DNA from: Aestuariibius sp. HNIBRBA575
Lineage (GTDB): Bacteria; Pseudomonadota; Alphaproteobacteria; Rhodobacterales; Rhodobacteraceae
Assembly: GCF_040932005.1 (NCBI RefSeq)
Contig: NZ_CP162414.1
Coordinates: 1,701,501-1,765,500, forward strand
Direction: 5' to 3'
DNA: 64,000 nucleotides
Program-made: the position numbers and the translations under genes
Shown here: in pieces, positions 1-8,448 of the stretch
Numbering within the stretch: position 1 is the stretch's first letter
How the letters are laid out: every line of letters begins with the position of its first letter
Notes under the pieces: model-generated
What the model was told of the DNA's origin: nothing
The model's input: the letters and a program-made list of their open reading frames with translations, nothing else
The model's database searches: none

Positions 1-564
1 CGCAAAGAAATCCGTAAAGGGCGCAAGGGTGCGAATGATGTCCGCATCCAGCGCGCCCTCGGCGACGATTGGCACTTCGACCACTTGGGACCACCAATCA
101 AACAATTCCGCCTCTGCCTGACGTCCATCACCCAGTTCCGTCACACCAGCAGGGCCAAAACTGACATAATCCGCGCCGATTTCACCAGCATTCAATCCAT
201 CATGCCGGGAATTGCCACAGAATGTGCCGATGATTGCGTCATCGCCCAATTCTTTGCGCACGTTGCGCACAGATCGCGCCCCGTCCAGCAAATGCACACC
301 ATCCAGCCCCAATCGTTCCACCATCAGAATATGGCTTTCGATCACCAGCGCCACGTCGCGATCATGGGTGACGCTGCGACAGGCATCCGCGGCTTTGGCG
401 ATCCGGCTTTCGTCTTTGGTGGCCAAAGCCAGCCGCACACAGGCCACATCCACGTCATCCAGCGCGCGTGCCAACAGATCCGGATAGGTCGACAATTCAA
501 ATTCTGACGGCGTGATCAGATAGAGCTGCGGAATTTCGAGCGGCTCAGAAGCGGCATCAGTCAT
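1..564 (-). CDS. Thiamine phosphate synthase-like (ThiE/TenI superfamily), partial
   Basis: The reading frame is open to the left edge of the window, so the C-terminus is missing; 188 codons are visible. The N-terminus (IPQLYLITPSE), a central GLDGVHLLDG segment and the later IGADYVSFGPAG segment follow the order of the TIM-barrel thiamine phosphate synthase family, in which ThiE joins HMP-PP to the thiazole phosphate. The match is degenerate: VIESH stands where ThiE usually has a conserved Asn-Asp-containing strand, and the usual Thr/Ser-rich phosphate loop is altered. It may therefore be a paralogue with another role rather than the true thiamine enzyme. The ATG at 564 is the only good start seen. 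The TfoX-domain gene lies 69 bases upstream on the same strand. Confidence 0.7.
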   Translation of the reverse strand, partial: MTDAASEPLEIPQLYLITPSEFELSTYPDLLARALDDVDVACVRLALATKDESRIAKAADACRSVTHDRDVALVIESHILMVERLGLDGVHLLDGARSVRNVRKELGDDAIIGTFCGNSRHDGLNAGEIGADYVSFGPAGVTELGDGRQAEAELFDWWSQVVEVPIVAEGALDADIIRTLAPFTDFFA

Positions 565-633
565 GGCGGTCTCACTTTGATTTTTGTGCCGTCACGACGA
601 CATCAAGTTGGTTGTGACGCTATAACGGTAAGT

Positions 634-963
634 CTATTTCGGAGGCAAGGAAGATGCGTTCTCCATCGCCATTTGCAGCAATATTGCCCGTCTTTGATCA
701 TCTGCCAACAGATCTTCGTCGACGGATACCATACCGCCCATGGGACGACCGGTAAAATCCAGTGGGCGCGCGCCCTCAATGGCTAACGCTTCTGCTTCGC
801 GGGATTTGCCGACGCGAAACATGCCGCCATCTTTGTGCACGCCGCAGACCATATTGCCGTTCAACAGAAAACATAGGCCCCCAAACATCTTTTTGCTGGT
901 GATGCCCATATGGCCGTCCAAATCTTCGCCCATCATTTGGGCCAATCCTGCGTCATATGCCAT
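634..963 (-). CDS. TfoX/Sxy N-terminal domain protein
   Basis: This 109-residue protein carries the TfoX/Sxy N-terminal domain, recognised from the block SKKMFGGLCFLLNGNMVCGV followed by FRVGKSREAEAL and the RPMGGMVSVDE segment near residue 75. TfoX/Sxy proteins regulate competence genes in gammaproteobacteria. Single-domain alphaproteobacterial versions like this one have no settled function, so the name is a family label only. It lacks the C-terminal TfoX domain. It precedes the ThiE-like gene on the same strand and is divergent from trmJ, with 86 bases between the two start codons. Confidence 0.85.
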   Translation of the reverse strand: MAYDAGLAQMMGEDLDGHMGITSKKMFGGLCFLLNGNMVCGVHKDGGMFRVGKSREAEALAIEGARPLDFTGRPMGGMVSVDEDLLADDQRRAILLQMAMENASSLPPK

Positions 964-1049
964 TTCGGTCTCTCTTCGTGTTGCTTACCTTGTATTGGTC
1001 GTCCCAACAGCCTATCACGCCACGCGACATCCATGAAAGCACCCAAACC

Positions 1050-1793
1050 ATGCCCACCGATACGCCTCAGCCGTCCTTTGTTTTGATCCGCCCGCAAATG
1101 GGCGAAAATATCGGCGCAGCTGCGCGGGCCATGTGGAATTTTGGGCTGGATCGGATGCGGATCATTGCACCGCGCGATGGCTGGCCGAACCCAAATGCGG
1201 TGGCCATGGCATCTGGGGCGGGGCGGCTGTTGGACGAAGCGCAAGTGTTTGACACCACCGCCGATGCGATCAGCGATTGCACCTATGTGTATGCAACCAC
1301 CGCGCGGCCACGGGGATTGACCAAACCGGTCCTAACCCCAGAAGCCGCCATGGCGGAGGCCGCGCAACGCATCGCATCGGGTGAAAAAGTGGCCGTGATG
1401 TTTGGCCCTGAACGCGCCGGAATGGAAAACGATGATATCGCGCGGGCCAATGCGATCATTTCAGTGCCGGTTAATCCGGAATTTGCATCGCTTAATCTGG
1501 CGCAATGTGTGTTGCTAAACGCCTATCAATGGCGTCTGGCCACGTCAGAAATTGAACATCGCAAATTGGATGGACACCGAACCGAAGTGGCCGAACAGAT
1601 CGAAATTGAAAAACTGGCTGATCATTATGAACAACGGCTGGGGGATGCTGGGTTTTTCTACCCCGAAGCCAAGGCCGACCACATGAAAATCAACCTGCGC
1701 AATCTGTGGTCACGTCTGCCACTGACCCGCGCAGATGTGCAGATATTACATGGCATTATGCGGCAAATGGTGCGTTGGAAAGAACGCGATTGA
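1050..1793 (+). CDS. trmJ: tRNA (cytidine/uridine-2'-O-)-methyltransferase TrmJ family
   Basis: A SpoU-class (SPOUT) RNA methyltransferase of 247 residues that 2'-O-methylates a tRNA anticodon-loop nucleotide using S-adenosylmethionine. The N-terminal block FVLIRPQMGENIGAAARAM is the SpoU motif 1. VAVMFGPERAGMENDDI and ISVPVNPEFASLNLAQCV are motifs 2 and 3, which build the trefoil knot and the cofactor pocket. The C-terminal helical tail is typical of TrmJ. The frame is open upstream to an ATG at 957, but I chose the ATG at 1050 because the conserved domain starts seven residues after it and the upstream extension is not family-like. Position 32 of native TrmJ is the usual target; that is family knowledge, not visible here. 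Confidence 0.88.
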   Translation: MPTDTPQPSFVLIRPQMGENIGAAARAMWNFGLDRMRIIAPRDGWPNPNAVAMASGAGRLLDEAQVFDTTADAISDCTYVYATTARPRGLTKPVLTPEAAMAEAAQRIASGEKVAVMFGPERAGMENDDIARANAIISVPVNPEFASLNLAQCVLLNAYQWRLATSEIEHRKLDGHRTEVAEQIEIEKLADHYEQRLGDAGFFYPEAKADHMKINLRNLWSRLPLTRADVQILHGIMRQMVRWKERD

Positions 1794-1902
1794 TCGCAAA
1801 TCCAATCAGGTGCTGCGGGTTTTCATCCGTAGAAATGCGCGGCATCCTTCTTGCCCTTCCTGTCCCATCCCCGTAGCGTTCGCCAAAGAATTGGAGACTT
1901 AA

Positions 1903-3051
1903 ATGGCGCAGAAACCCCGTTCCATTTTCGAAGACGTATCAACCGACGACAAAACCCAGATTGCCGCAGCCGCCCCCGGTGGGATTGACCGCGGCGGGCA
2001 GGGCGCGCGGGGTCCAATCCGGGTCTGGTTGATTGTGCTGGCGACAATGGTGGCTTTGATCATCGTTATCGGTGGCCTGACCCGTTTGACCGATAGCGGA
2101 TTGTCGATCACCGAATGGAACCCGGTTACCGGCACAATCCCCCCGCTGGATGCGGCCACATGGCAAGCTGAATTTGAAAAATATCAGGAAATCCCTGAAT
2201 TTCAGCTGCAAAACCGCGATTTTACCATGGATGAATTCAAAACCATCTATTGGTGGGAATGGGGGCACCGTCTGATGGGGCGGATGATTGGGCTGGTCTG
2301 GGCGATTGGCTTTGTCGGATTTGCCGTGACAAAACGCATCCCCACAGGTTGGTCAAACCGGTTGCTAATCATCGGCGTGCTGATCGGAATTCAGGGCGCG
2401 ATTGGCTGGTGGATGGTGCATTCTGGCCTGCAATCGGGCATGTTGGATGTGGCGTCTTATCGGCTGGCCACCCATCTGGGGTTGGCCTTTGGTATTCTGG
2501 GGCTGATCACGTGGTACATTCTGCGCATTGAACGCCGCGAAGTGGATCTGCTGCAGGCCCGCCGATTGGGCGCACCAAAACTGTTTTCCATGTCCACCGG
2601 GCTGATGCATTTTGCGTTTCTGCAGATCCTGCTTGGGGCCTTGGTGGCAGGGATCGATGCGGGGCGTGCCTTTCCCACTTGGCCTTTGATGGGCGATGGG
2701 TTTTTTCCCCCTGAACCGTTCCTGATCACCCCGATCTGGCGTAATTTCTTTGAGGATGCTGGGCTGGTGCAATTCATGCATCGCTGTTCTGGTTATCTGC
2801 TGTTTATCTTTGCCATCGTGGTGTGGAATCGCGGTCGCAAAGTGGCCAATGCCAAAACCAAATTCGCCTTTAATGCGGTTCTGGCAGCGCTGTCGCTGCA
2901 AATGGTACTGGGCATTGTCACAGTGCTGTATTCTGCGCAATTGCACATTGCCATCACCCATCAGATCGTTGCGATCCTGATCTGGGTGTTGATCCTTCGG
3001 GCCCGTTTTCTGGCCCAATATCCCATTGCTCAATCCGTAAGAGGGTCCTGA
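1903..3051 (+). CDS. ctaA: Heme A synthase (COX15/CtaA)
   Basis: This integral membrane enzyme oxidises the C8 methyl of heme O to give heme A for aa3-type cytochrome oxidases. The 382-residue length and eight hydrophobic segments fit the alphaproteobacterial/mitochondrial COX15 class. Conserved heme-ligand histidines can be seen in WWEWGHRLMGR, ATHLGLAFGI, QFMHRCSGYLL and ITHQIVAILI, and the GGLTRLTDSGLSITEW block after the first membrane segment is diagnostic. The first roughly 35 residues are hydrophilic and cytoplasmic. An AGGAG-like GGAG at 1893 supports the ATG at 1903. The next gene begins 3 bases after the stop, so the two are probably cotranscribed although functionally unrelated. 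Confidence 0.95.
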   Translation: MAQKPRSIFEDVSTDDKTQIAAAAPGGIDRGGQGARGPIRVWLIVLATMVALIIVIGGLTRLTDSGLSITEWNPVTGTIPPLDAATWQAEFEKYQEIPEFQLQNRDFTMDEFKTIYWWEWGHRLMGRMIGLVWAIGFVGFAVTKRIPTGWSNRLLIIGVLIGIQGAIGWWMVHSGLQSGMLDVASYRLATHLGLAFGILGLITWYILRIERREVDLLQARRLGAPKLFSMSTGLMHFAFLQILLGALVAGIDAGRAFPTWPLMGDGFFPPEPFLITPIWRNFFEDAGLVQFMHRCSGYLLFIFAIVVWNRGRKVANAKTKFAFNAVLAALSLQMVLGIVTVLYSAQLHIAITHQIVAILIWVLILRARFLAQYPIAQSVRGS

Positions 3052-3054
3052 TCT

Positions 3055-4530
3055 ATGCAAGCTTTTGATGATCTGATGCGTTTTCAACGCGAAACCGAAG
3101 CTTTGGGCCAAATTGCCGGCCGGTTGGGCTGGGATCAGGAAACGATGATGCCACGCGGGGCTGCGGCGCAGCGGTCCGAAGAAATGGCCGCAATTGAGGG
3201 CGTTTTACACGGCCGTCGCACCGATCCGAAACTGGGCGACTGGCTGTCGCAGATTGATGACGCGAATTTGGACAATGTCGGTCAGGCTCAAATGCGCCAT
3301 ATCCGCCGGTCCTATGATCGCAATATGAAAGTGCCGGCCGATTTGGCGGCGGATATTGCACGTATCACGTCCAAAGCCCAAGGCATTTGGGCACAAGCCC
3401 GTGAAAACGACGATGTTGCCGCCTTTGAGCCGATCCTGAACGATGTGCTGGACCTGCGCCGCCAAGAGGCCGCGGCCCTGTCTGGCGACGGCGATGCCTA
3501 TGACGCATTGCTGAACGATTATGAACCCGGCGAAACGGGGGCCGAATTGGCGGCGATGTTTGACGCGCTGCGCCCCCGATTGGTGGCATTGCGCGCTGCC
3601 ATTTTGGACAAACCCGAAATTCCTGGCGTCACTGGCACGTTTGACGAAGCCAAACAAATGAAACTGACGCGCGTGATCGCCAAGGCGTTTGGCTATGACA
3701 TGTCCATGGGGCGCGTCGACAAGGCTGTGCATCCGTTCAGTTCCGGGTCGGGGCAGGATGTGCGCATCACCACCCGCACCAATCCCACCGATCCGTTCAA
3801 TTGTTTTTATTCCACAATCCACGAAGTCGGCCACGCCGCCTATGAACAAGGCATTGATGATGCTTATCTTTTGACGCCATTGGGCGCGGGCGTATCTATG
3901 GGGGTTCATGAAAGCCAGAGCCGGATTTACGAAAACCAAATTGGACGGTCACGTGCCTTTACCGGGTGGTTGTTTGGTCAGATGCGCGATGCCTTTGGCG
4001 ATTTTGGGATCACAGACGAAGACGCTTTTTATGGCGCGGTGAACCGGGTTGAAAACGGCTATATCCGCACCGAAGCGGACGAAGTGCAGTACAACCTGCA
4101 TGTCATGTTGCGGTTTGATCTGGAACGGGCGTTGATTTCTGGGGATTTGAACGTTGTCGATCTGGAAACCGCATGGAATGACCGGTTTAAGGCTGATTTC
4201 GGCTATGATGTCGACAAGCCCAGCAATGGCGTTTTGCAAGACGTGCATTGGTCCGTGGGCCTGATGGGCTATTTCCCGACCTATTCGCTGGGCAATGTCT
4301 ATGCTGGGTGTCTGTACCAAGGGCTGCGTGTGGCGGTGCCCAATCTGGATGATCAATTGTCGGTTGGGGACACATCGGCGGCCACGGCGTGGTTGCGCGA
4401 AAATCTGCAACAGCATGGCGGGCTTTATGAACCGCGCGACGTGATCAAACGCGCCAGCGGAATTGACCCAAGCGAGGCCCCATTGCTGAGCTATCTAGAA
4501 GACAAGTTCAGCGGCATATACGGGCTGTAA
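3055..4530 (+). CDS. Carboxypeptidase M32 (thermostable Taq family)
   Basis: A 491-residue metallocarboxypeptidase of family M32, removing C-terminal amino acids from peptides in the cytoplasm. The zinc motif HEVGHAAYEQG (HEXXH) lies near residue 257, and the family signatures DVRITTR before it and GVHESQSR after it are present, the latter supplying the third ligand region. The C-terminal half contains the expected substrate-pocket motif IRTEADEVQYNLHVMLRFDL. The length matches the family norm of about 490 to 500 residues. It starts 3 bases after the heme A synthase stop and ends 11 bases before a strong terminator. Confidence 0.94.
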   Translation: MQAFDDLMRFQRETEALGQIAGRLGWDQETMMPRGAAAQRSEEMAAIEGVLHGRRTDPKLGDWLSQIDDANLDNVGQAQMRHIRRSYDRNMKVPADLAADIARITSKAQGIWAQARENDDVAAFEPILNDVLDLRRQEAAALSGDGDAYDALLNDYEPGETGAELAAMFDALRPRLVALRAAILDKPEIPGVTGTFDEAKQMKLTRVIAKAFGYDMSMGRVDKAVHPFSSGSGQDVRITTRTNPTDPFNCFYSTIHEVGHAAYEQGIDDAYLLTPLGAGVSMGVHESQSRIYENQIGRSRAFTGWLFGQMRDAFGDFGITDEDAFYGAVNRVENGYIRTEADEVQYNLHVMLRFDLERALISGDLNVVDLETAWNDRFKADFGYDVDKPSNGVLQDVHWSVGLMGYFPTYSLGNVYAGCLYQGLRVAVPNLDDQLSVGDTSAATAWLRENLQQHGGLYEPRDVIKRASGIDPSEAPLLSYLEDKFSGIYGL

Positions 4531-4541
4531 AACAGAAAAAA

Positions 4542-4574
4542 GGGGCGCGACAGTGAATGTTGCGCCCCTTTTTT
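4542..4574. terminator. Bidirectional rho-independent terminator
   Basis: An 11-base stem (GGGGCGCGACA against TGTTGCGCCCC, one G-T wobble) with a 5-base loop is followed by six T residues on the plus strand and preceded by six A residues within AACAGAAAAAA. It lies between two convergent genes, the M32 peptidase and ocd, and can serve both. Confidence 0.9.
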
Positions 4575-4598
4575 GTTAAAGGTTTTTGCCAACAAAGA

Positions 4599-5645
4599 TC
4601 AGCTGGCGCGGAACAGCATCCCAAACAGATCCCGTGGATCATCCGGGTCCGCCAGCATATCCAAAGGCTCAAAGAAATCCGTGCCTTGGATCGCGTTCTT
4701 GACGTATTTCAAGGCGCTGAAATCTTCGATGGCAAAGCCAACTGAATCAAACAAAGTGATCTGTTTTTCATCAGTGCGTCCCTGAACCTGACCTGTCATG
4801 ACCTGCCACAGCTCGGTCACATCATGATCTTCGTCCAACTGCTGAATTTCGCCTTCTATCCGGGTTTGTTCCGGGTATTCGACAAAGATTTTGGACCGCA
4901 GAAGAATGTCGCGATGCAGTTCGGTTTTGCCCGGACAATCCCCGCCGATGGCGTTGATATGAACACCCGCGCCCACCATGTTGTCGGTCAGGATTGTCGC
5001 GTTTTTCTTGTCCGCGGTGCAGGTGGTGATGATCTGCGCGCCCTCAATTGCGGCCTCTGGCGTCGTACAGATGGTCACATCCAAACCGCGCCCCGCCAGA
5101 TTGCGTTTGCATTTTTGGGATGCGTTGGCGTCGGTGTCATATAGGCGCACATGGGTGATGCCGCAGATGGCCTTGAACGCCAGACACTGGAATTCAGATT
5201 GCGCGCCATTGCCGATCATCGCCATGGTCGTCGCACCCTTGGGAGCCAGATACCGCGCCACCAACGCAGATGTCGCCGCCGTGCGCAATGCGGTCAGCAT
5301 CGTCATTTCCGTCAACAGGATCGGATAGCCGGTATACACATCCGCCAACAGGCCAAAGGCCGTGACCGTTTGCAGGCCCTCAGATGTGTTTTTCGGATGG
5401 CCGTTTACATATTTGAACCCATAGTTTTCGCCGTCCGATGTGGGCATTAATTCGATCACACCATGGGGGGAATGGGCCGGAACACGCGGGGTTTTGTCGA
5501 ACAATTCCCATCGTTTAAAGTCTTTTTCGATTTCATCTGCGATGGCTGAAATCATCTGTTCAACACCAATGTGGTGGATCAGTTTCATCATGTCATCGAC
5601 AGAAACAAATGGCACGAGGGCCTTATCAGAAGGGGCAAGTGTCAT
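4599..5645 (-). CDS. ocd: Ornithine cyclodeaminase
   Basis: Converts L-ornithine to L-proline and ammonia with an internally recycled NAD. The 348-residue protein belongs to the OCD/mu-crystallin family: the substrate arm contains ELMPTSDGENYGFKYVNGHP, the loop LTALRTAATSALVARYLAP follows, and the Rossmann dinucleotide fold begins at MAMIGNGAQSEFQ (about residue 140). AIGGDCPGKTEL carries the catalytic aspartate region. It is the last gene of the rocF-ctlX-ocd operon, starting 4 bases after the ctlX stop. The context makes ornithine the likely substrate rather than another amino acid handled by this family. Confidence 0.93.
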   Translation of the reverse strand: MTLAPSDKALVPFVSVDDMMKLIHHIGVEQMISAIADEIEKDFKRWELFDKTPRVPAHSPHGVIELMPTSDGENYGFKYVNGHPKNTSEGLQTVTAFGLLADVYTGYPILLTEMTMLTALRTAATSALVARYLAPKGATTMAMIGNGAQSEFQCLAFKAICGITHVRLYDTDANASQKCKRNLAGRGLDVTICTTPEAAIEGAQIITTCTADKKNATILTDNMVGAGVHINAIGGDCPGKTELHRDILLRSKIFVEYPEQTRIEGEIQQLDEDHDVTELWQVMTGQVQGRTDEKQITLFDSVGFAIEDFSALKYVKNAIQGTDFFEPLDMLADPDDPRDLFGMLFRAS

Positions 5646-5649
5646 GGGA

Positions 5650-6570
5650 TTACCTATGTGAGAGATGAATGCCAGCGATCATGCACCGCACGGACCCGCC
5701 AGCGGTTTCAATCGTTGGAACTGACAACGGCAACAAAGTTGCGCTGTTGGTGATGATCGCGGTTTGGTCTGGCCTAAGCGCCGCCAAAGCCCGCGCGGAA
5801 ATCGCCAATACGGGACCATTTTTTCCCGTTAATTCAATGGCGTTTCCGGCAAATTCGTTGATTTGATCATGGCTTAGGTCGATCACGGTTTTTCCGGTTT
5901 CTTCCAACCGGGATTTGACCATCGCACGGCGGTCTGGTTCCACGATCATGTCCAGACAAATCAGGGCATATTCCGTGCCAATCCCCATCAGAACATTGGT
6001 GTGATACACATCGCGCCCCTGTGCATCGCGGGCATCAAACGCAATGGGTTCATAGTTGAAATGGGTACAAAACCGTTCCAACAAAACCGGATCTGCGCGG
6101 TGGGATTTCGCCGTATAGGCTATGCGTGCAACATGATCCAAAACCATTGCACCTGTGCCTTCGAGCGCCAGATCATCCTGTTCCAAACCGGAATAATCGA
6201 TCACATCCTGAACGCGGTATTCCTGCTTTAACAGCTCAATCACATCCGCACGCCGTTCGCGCCGCCGAGATGGGGCAAACATCGGATAAATCGCAACGTG
6301 ACCACCAGAATGTGTGGAAAACCAATTGTTTGGAAACACGGAATCCGGCGTGTCACGAACCCCATGATCATCAAACACATGCACGGTGACACCGGCATCG
6401 CGCAACTGGGCCACGGCGGTGTCATGTTCATCGCGCGCGGCACGTGACGTCACATCGGCAGACCGGTTAGACAGGGTTTGAAACGCATTATCGTCATGAG
6501 TTTCTGGGTTCGACGCAAAAGCATGCGGGCGCACCATAACCACCGCAGAAGGGGCTTGAATAGAATGCAT
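5650..6570 (-). CDS. ctlX: Citrulline hydrolase CtlX (guanidino-group-modifying superfamily)
   Basis: A 306-residue amidinotransferase-fold (alpha/beta propeller) protein related to dimethylarginine dimethylaminohydrolases. The features seen are VVMVRPHAFASNPET at the start, FPNNWFSTH (the conserved Asn/Asp pocket), a LEGTGAMVLD strand, the catalytic histidine in VYHTNVLMGIG, and the catalytic cysteine in GGSVRCMIAGIHL near the C-terminus. CtlX proteins are reported to hydrolyse citrulline to ornithine, and the position between arginase and ornithine cyclodeaminase fits that. Its ATG overlaps the arginase stop by one base (TGATG), implying translational coupling. The exact substrate is inferred from context. 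Confidence 0.85.
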   Translation of the reverse strand: MHSIQAPSAVVMVRPHAFASNPETHDDNAFQTLSNRSADVTSRAARDEHDTAVAQLRDAGVTVHVFDDHGVRDTPDSVFPNNWFSTHSGGHVAIYPMFAPSRRRERRADVIELLKQEYRVQDVIDYSGLEQDDLALEGTGAMVLDHVARIAYTAKSHRADPVLLERFCTHFNYEPIAFDARDAQGRDVYHTNVLMGIGTEYALICLDMIVEPDRRAMVKSRLEETGKTVIDLSHDQINEFAGNAIELTGKNGPVLAISARALAALRPDQTAIITNSATLLPLSVPTIETAGGSVRCMIAGIHLSHR

Positions 6571-7487
6571 CAGAAGCTCCTTGTGGGACGATCAAAGATA
6601 CGACGCCCCATCAAAGACGCCGCCAGATCCACCATCAGTCGCGCTGTGCGACCACGTTCATCCAGAAACGGGTTCAGTTCGACCAGATCCAGCGATCCAA
6701 CCAGCCCGCTGTCATGGAGCAATTCCATAACCAGATGGGCTTCGCGTTCGGTGGCACCACCAGGAACGGTTGTGCCCACGGCGGGCGCATAGATCGGATC
6801 CAGGAAATCCACATCAAGCGAAACATGAAGCATCCCATTGGCCGCCCGCACTTTTTCCAGAAACGCAACCAAAGGCGGTTTGATGCCAAATTCATCCAAG
6901 GCCCGCATATCCGCCAAATGGGCGTTGGTTTGCGCCAAGGCTTCGTGTTCGGCGATATCTACGGATCGCAACCCAATGAAACAGACGTTTTCCGTCGGCA
7001 CCACATTGTTCAATTTCGGAAAAGCATCAAAGCCGGGCCGCCCGGTGAAATAGCCAACCGGCGTGCCGTGCAGGTTGCCGGAATCGGTGCTGTCCGGGGT
7101 GTGGAAATCGCTATGCGCATCCAACCATAGCACAAATAACGGACGGTCCTGTGATGCCGCGTAATCCGCCATGCCCGGCACGGTGCCCAACGACAAGGCA
7201 TGATCCCCGCCCATAAAAATCGGGAAACCATGGGTGGCGGCGGCGCGCGCGGCCTTGGTCAATGCCCGGGTCCAACCCACGGTTTCAGGCAATTTCACAA
7301 GGTTCTCTTGCTGCGGTATTTCAACCGTTTCGGGTGTCACATTGCCCAAATCCTGAACGTTATGGCCCAGTTCAGACAGGGCTTGGCCCAGTCCAGCGGT
7401 GCGGTAGGCATCCGGTCCCATCAGACAGCCTTGGCGGCGTTTGCCCGAATCTTGGGGGATCCCGAGAAGAAGGATATTTTGTGTCAT
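6570..7487 (-). CDS. rocF: Arginase
   Basis: Hydrolyses L-arginine to L-ornithine and urea at a binuclear manganese centre. The metal-ligand motifs are all present: GGDHALSLG, DAHSDFHT and SLDVDFLDP, followed by the family segment APAVGTTVPGG. The open frame extends to an ATG at 7571, but I placed the start at 7487 because ILLLGIPQDSGKRRQGC is the usual N-terminus of the family; the longer version would run to within 2 bases of the divergent regulator gene. The protein is then 305 residues, a normal arginase length. An AAGGG lies very close to this ATG, so the start is likely but not certain. Confidence 0.92.
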   Translation of the reverse strand: MTQNILLLGIPQDSGKRRQGCLMGPDAYRTAGLGQALSELGHNVQDLGNVTPETVEIPQQENLVKLPETVGWTRALTKAARAAATHGFPIFMGGDHALSLGTVPGMADYAASQDRPLFVLWLDAHSDFHTPDSTDSGNLHGTPVGYFTGRPGFDAFPKLNNVVPTENVCFIGLRSVDIAEHEALAQTNAHLADMRALDEFGIKPPLVAFLEKVRAANGMLHVSLDVDFLDPIYAPAVGTTVPGGATEREAHLVMELLHDSGLVGSLDLVELNPFLDERGRTARLMVDLAASLMGRRIFDRPTRSF

Positions 7488-7572
7488 ACCCTTTGATGGC
7501 CCGACAAAGCGCTTGTCGGAACCCCGCAAAATGCGCAAAAGGAAAGGTAATTGACCAAAACGGAGGTTCAAA

Positions 7573-8001
7573 TTGGACGATTTGGATTTACGGCTGATGA
7601 ATGCGTTGCAACGCGACGCCCGCGCATCCCTGTCAGAGCTGGCCGATCAGCTGGGCGTGACCCGCACCACCGTGCGCACGCGGATGGAAAAGCTGAAACT
7701 GGAGGGTGAAATTGTCGGGTTCACGGTGATCGCGCGCAAAGACGTGGCCACCAGCCCCGTGCGTGGTTTGATGATGTTGGGCATTGAGGGACGCGGAACC
7801 GAACGTATCATGGCCCGCATCGCCGCGATGCCGCAGGTACGCGCGGTGCATTCCACAAATGGCACATGGGATTTGATCGCAGAAATCGGCACCCGCACCC
7901 TAGAGGAACTGGACGAAGTGCTGTTTGCCATTCGCCGCATGGATGGCGTTACACGGTCGGAAACCAACCTGTTGCTGTCCACTCGGCGGGGGCGTTTGTA
8001 A
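7573..8001 (+). CDS. Lrp/AsnC family transcriptional regulator
   Basis: A 142-residue regulator with an N-terminal winged helix (LDLRLMNALQRDARASLSEL, with the recognition helix in VTRTTVRTRMEKL) and a C-terminal RAM ligand-binding domain (VRGLMMLGIEGRG onward, with the conserved VHSTNGTWDLIAEIGT). It starts with TTG preceded by a clear GGAGG at 7562, six bases upstream. It is divergent from the arginase operon, with only 85 bases between the starts, so it probably senses arginine, ornithine or a related amino acid and controls that operon and itself. The effector is inference. Confidence 0.9.
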   Translation: MDDLDLRLMNALQRDARASLSELADQLGVTRTTVRTRMEKLKLEGEIVGFTVIARKDVATSPVRGLMMLGIEGRGTERIMARIAAMPQVRAVHSTNGTWDLIAEIGTRTLEELDEVLFAIRRMDGVTRSETNLLLSTRRGRL

Positions 8002-8448
8002 TTAGGCCCGACGCAGAACCATGACCCATGCGGCCATAAACACCAAAGATGCCAAAGCGTTATAGCTGGCCATCGACAGGCCAAATAATTCCCAGACCAC
8101 ATCGTCACATAGGACAACATGCACGTCCTCTAAGCTCAGAAGATTGTCGCTAGAAGACAAGCCAGAGCCGGTGCAGCTGGACGGACCTTCCCAAAATCCC
8201 CGTTCAACGCCGGTGTGGTAGATGCCCAAACCTGCCGAAACGGCCATGGTAACCGCCCCGATGGCGGGCCAGATTTTGGCGCCCATTTTCCAGGCCAACA
8301 GGCCCAGAGCGATCCCAATCACATGCGGCCAGCGCTGCCATAAACACATGGCACAAGGCTGATATCCCAACATCTGAAATCCAAACGCCCCAAGCAGAAG
8401 CGCCGCCGATCCACCGGCCGCAATGAGGATCAAATGAAGACGTGTCAT
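8002..8448 (-). CDS. dsbB: Disulfide bond formation protein DsbB
   Basis: An inner-membrane quinone reductase that reoxidises periplasmic DsbA. The 148-residue protein has four membrane segments. The first periplasmic loop carries C32-A-M-C35 within GYQPCAMCLWQRWPH. The second loop holds the other cysteine pair, in PSSCTG and VVLCDDV. The stop codon immediately abuts the stop of the convergent Lrp gene, with no intervening base. It overlaps the upstream yqaA-like gene by 4 bases, so both membrane proteins are probably translated from one message. No periplasmic DsbA is in this neighbourhood; the FrnE-type protein at 28452 is cytoplasmic. Confidence 0.92.
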   Translation of the reverse strand: MTRLHLILIAAGGSAALLLGAFGFQMLGYQPCAMCLWQRWPHVIGIALGLLAWKMGAKIWPAIGAVTMAVSAGLGIYHTGVERGFWEGPSSCTGSGLSSSDNLLSLEDVHVVLCDDVVWELFGLSMASYNALASLVFMAAWVMVLRRA

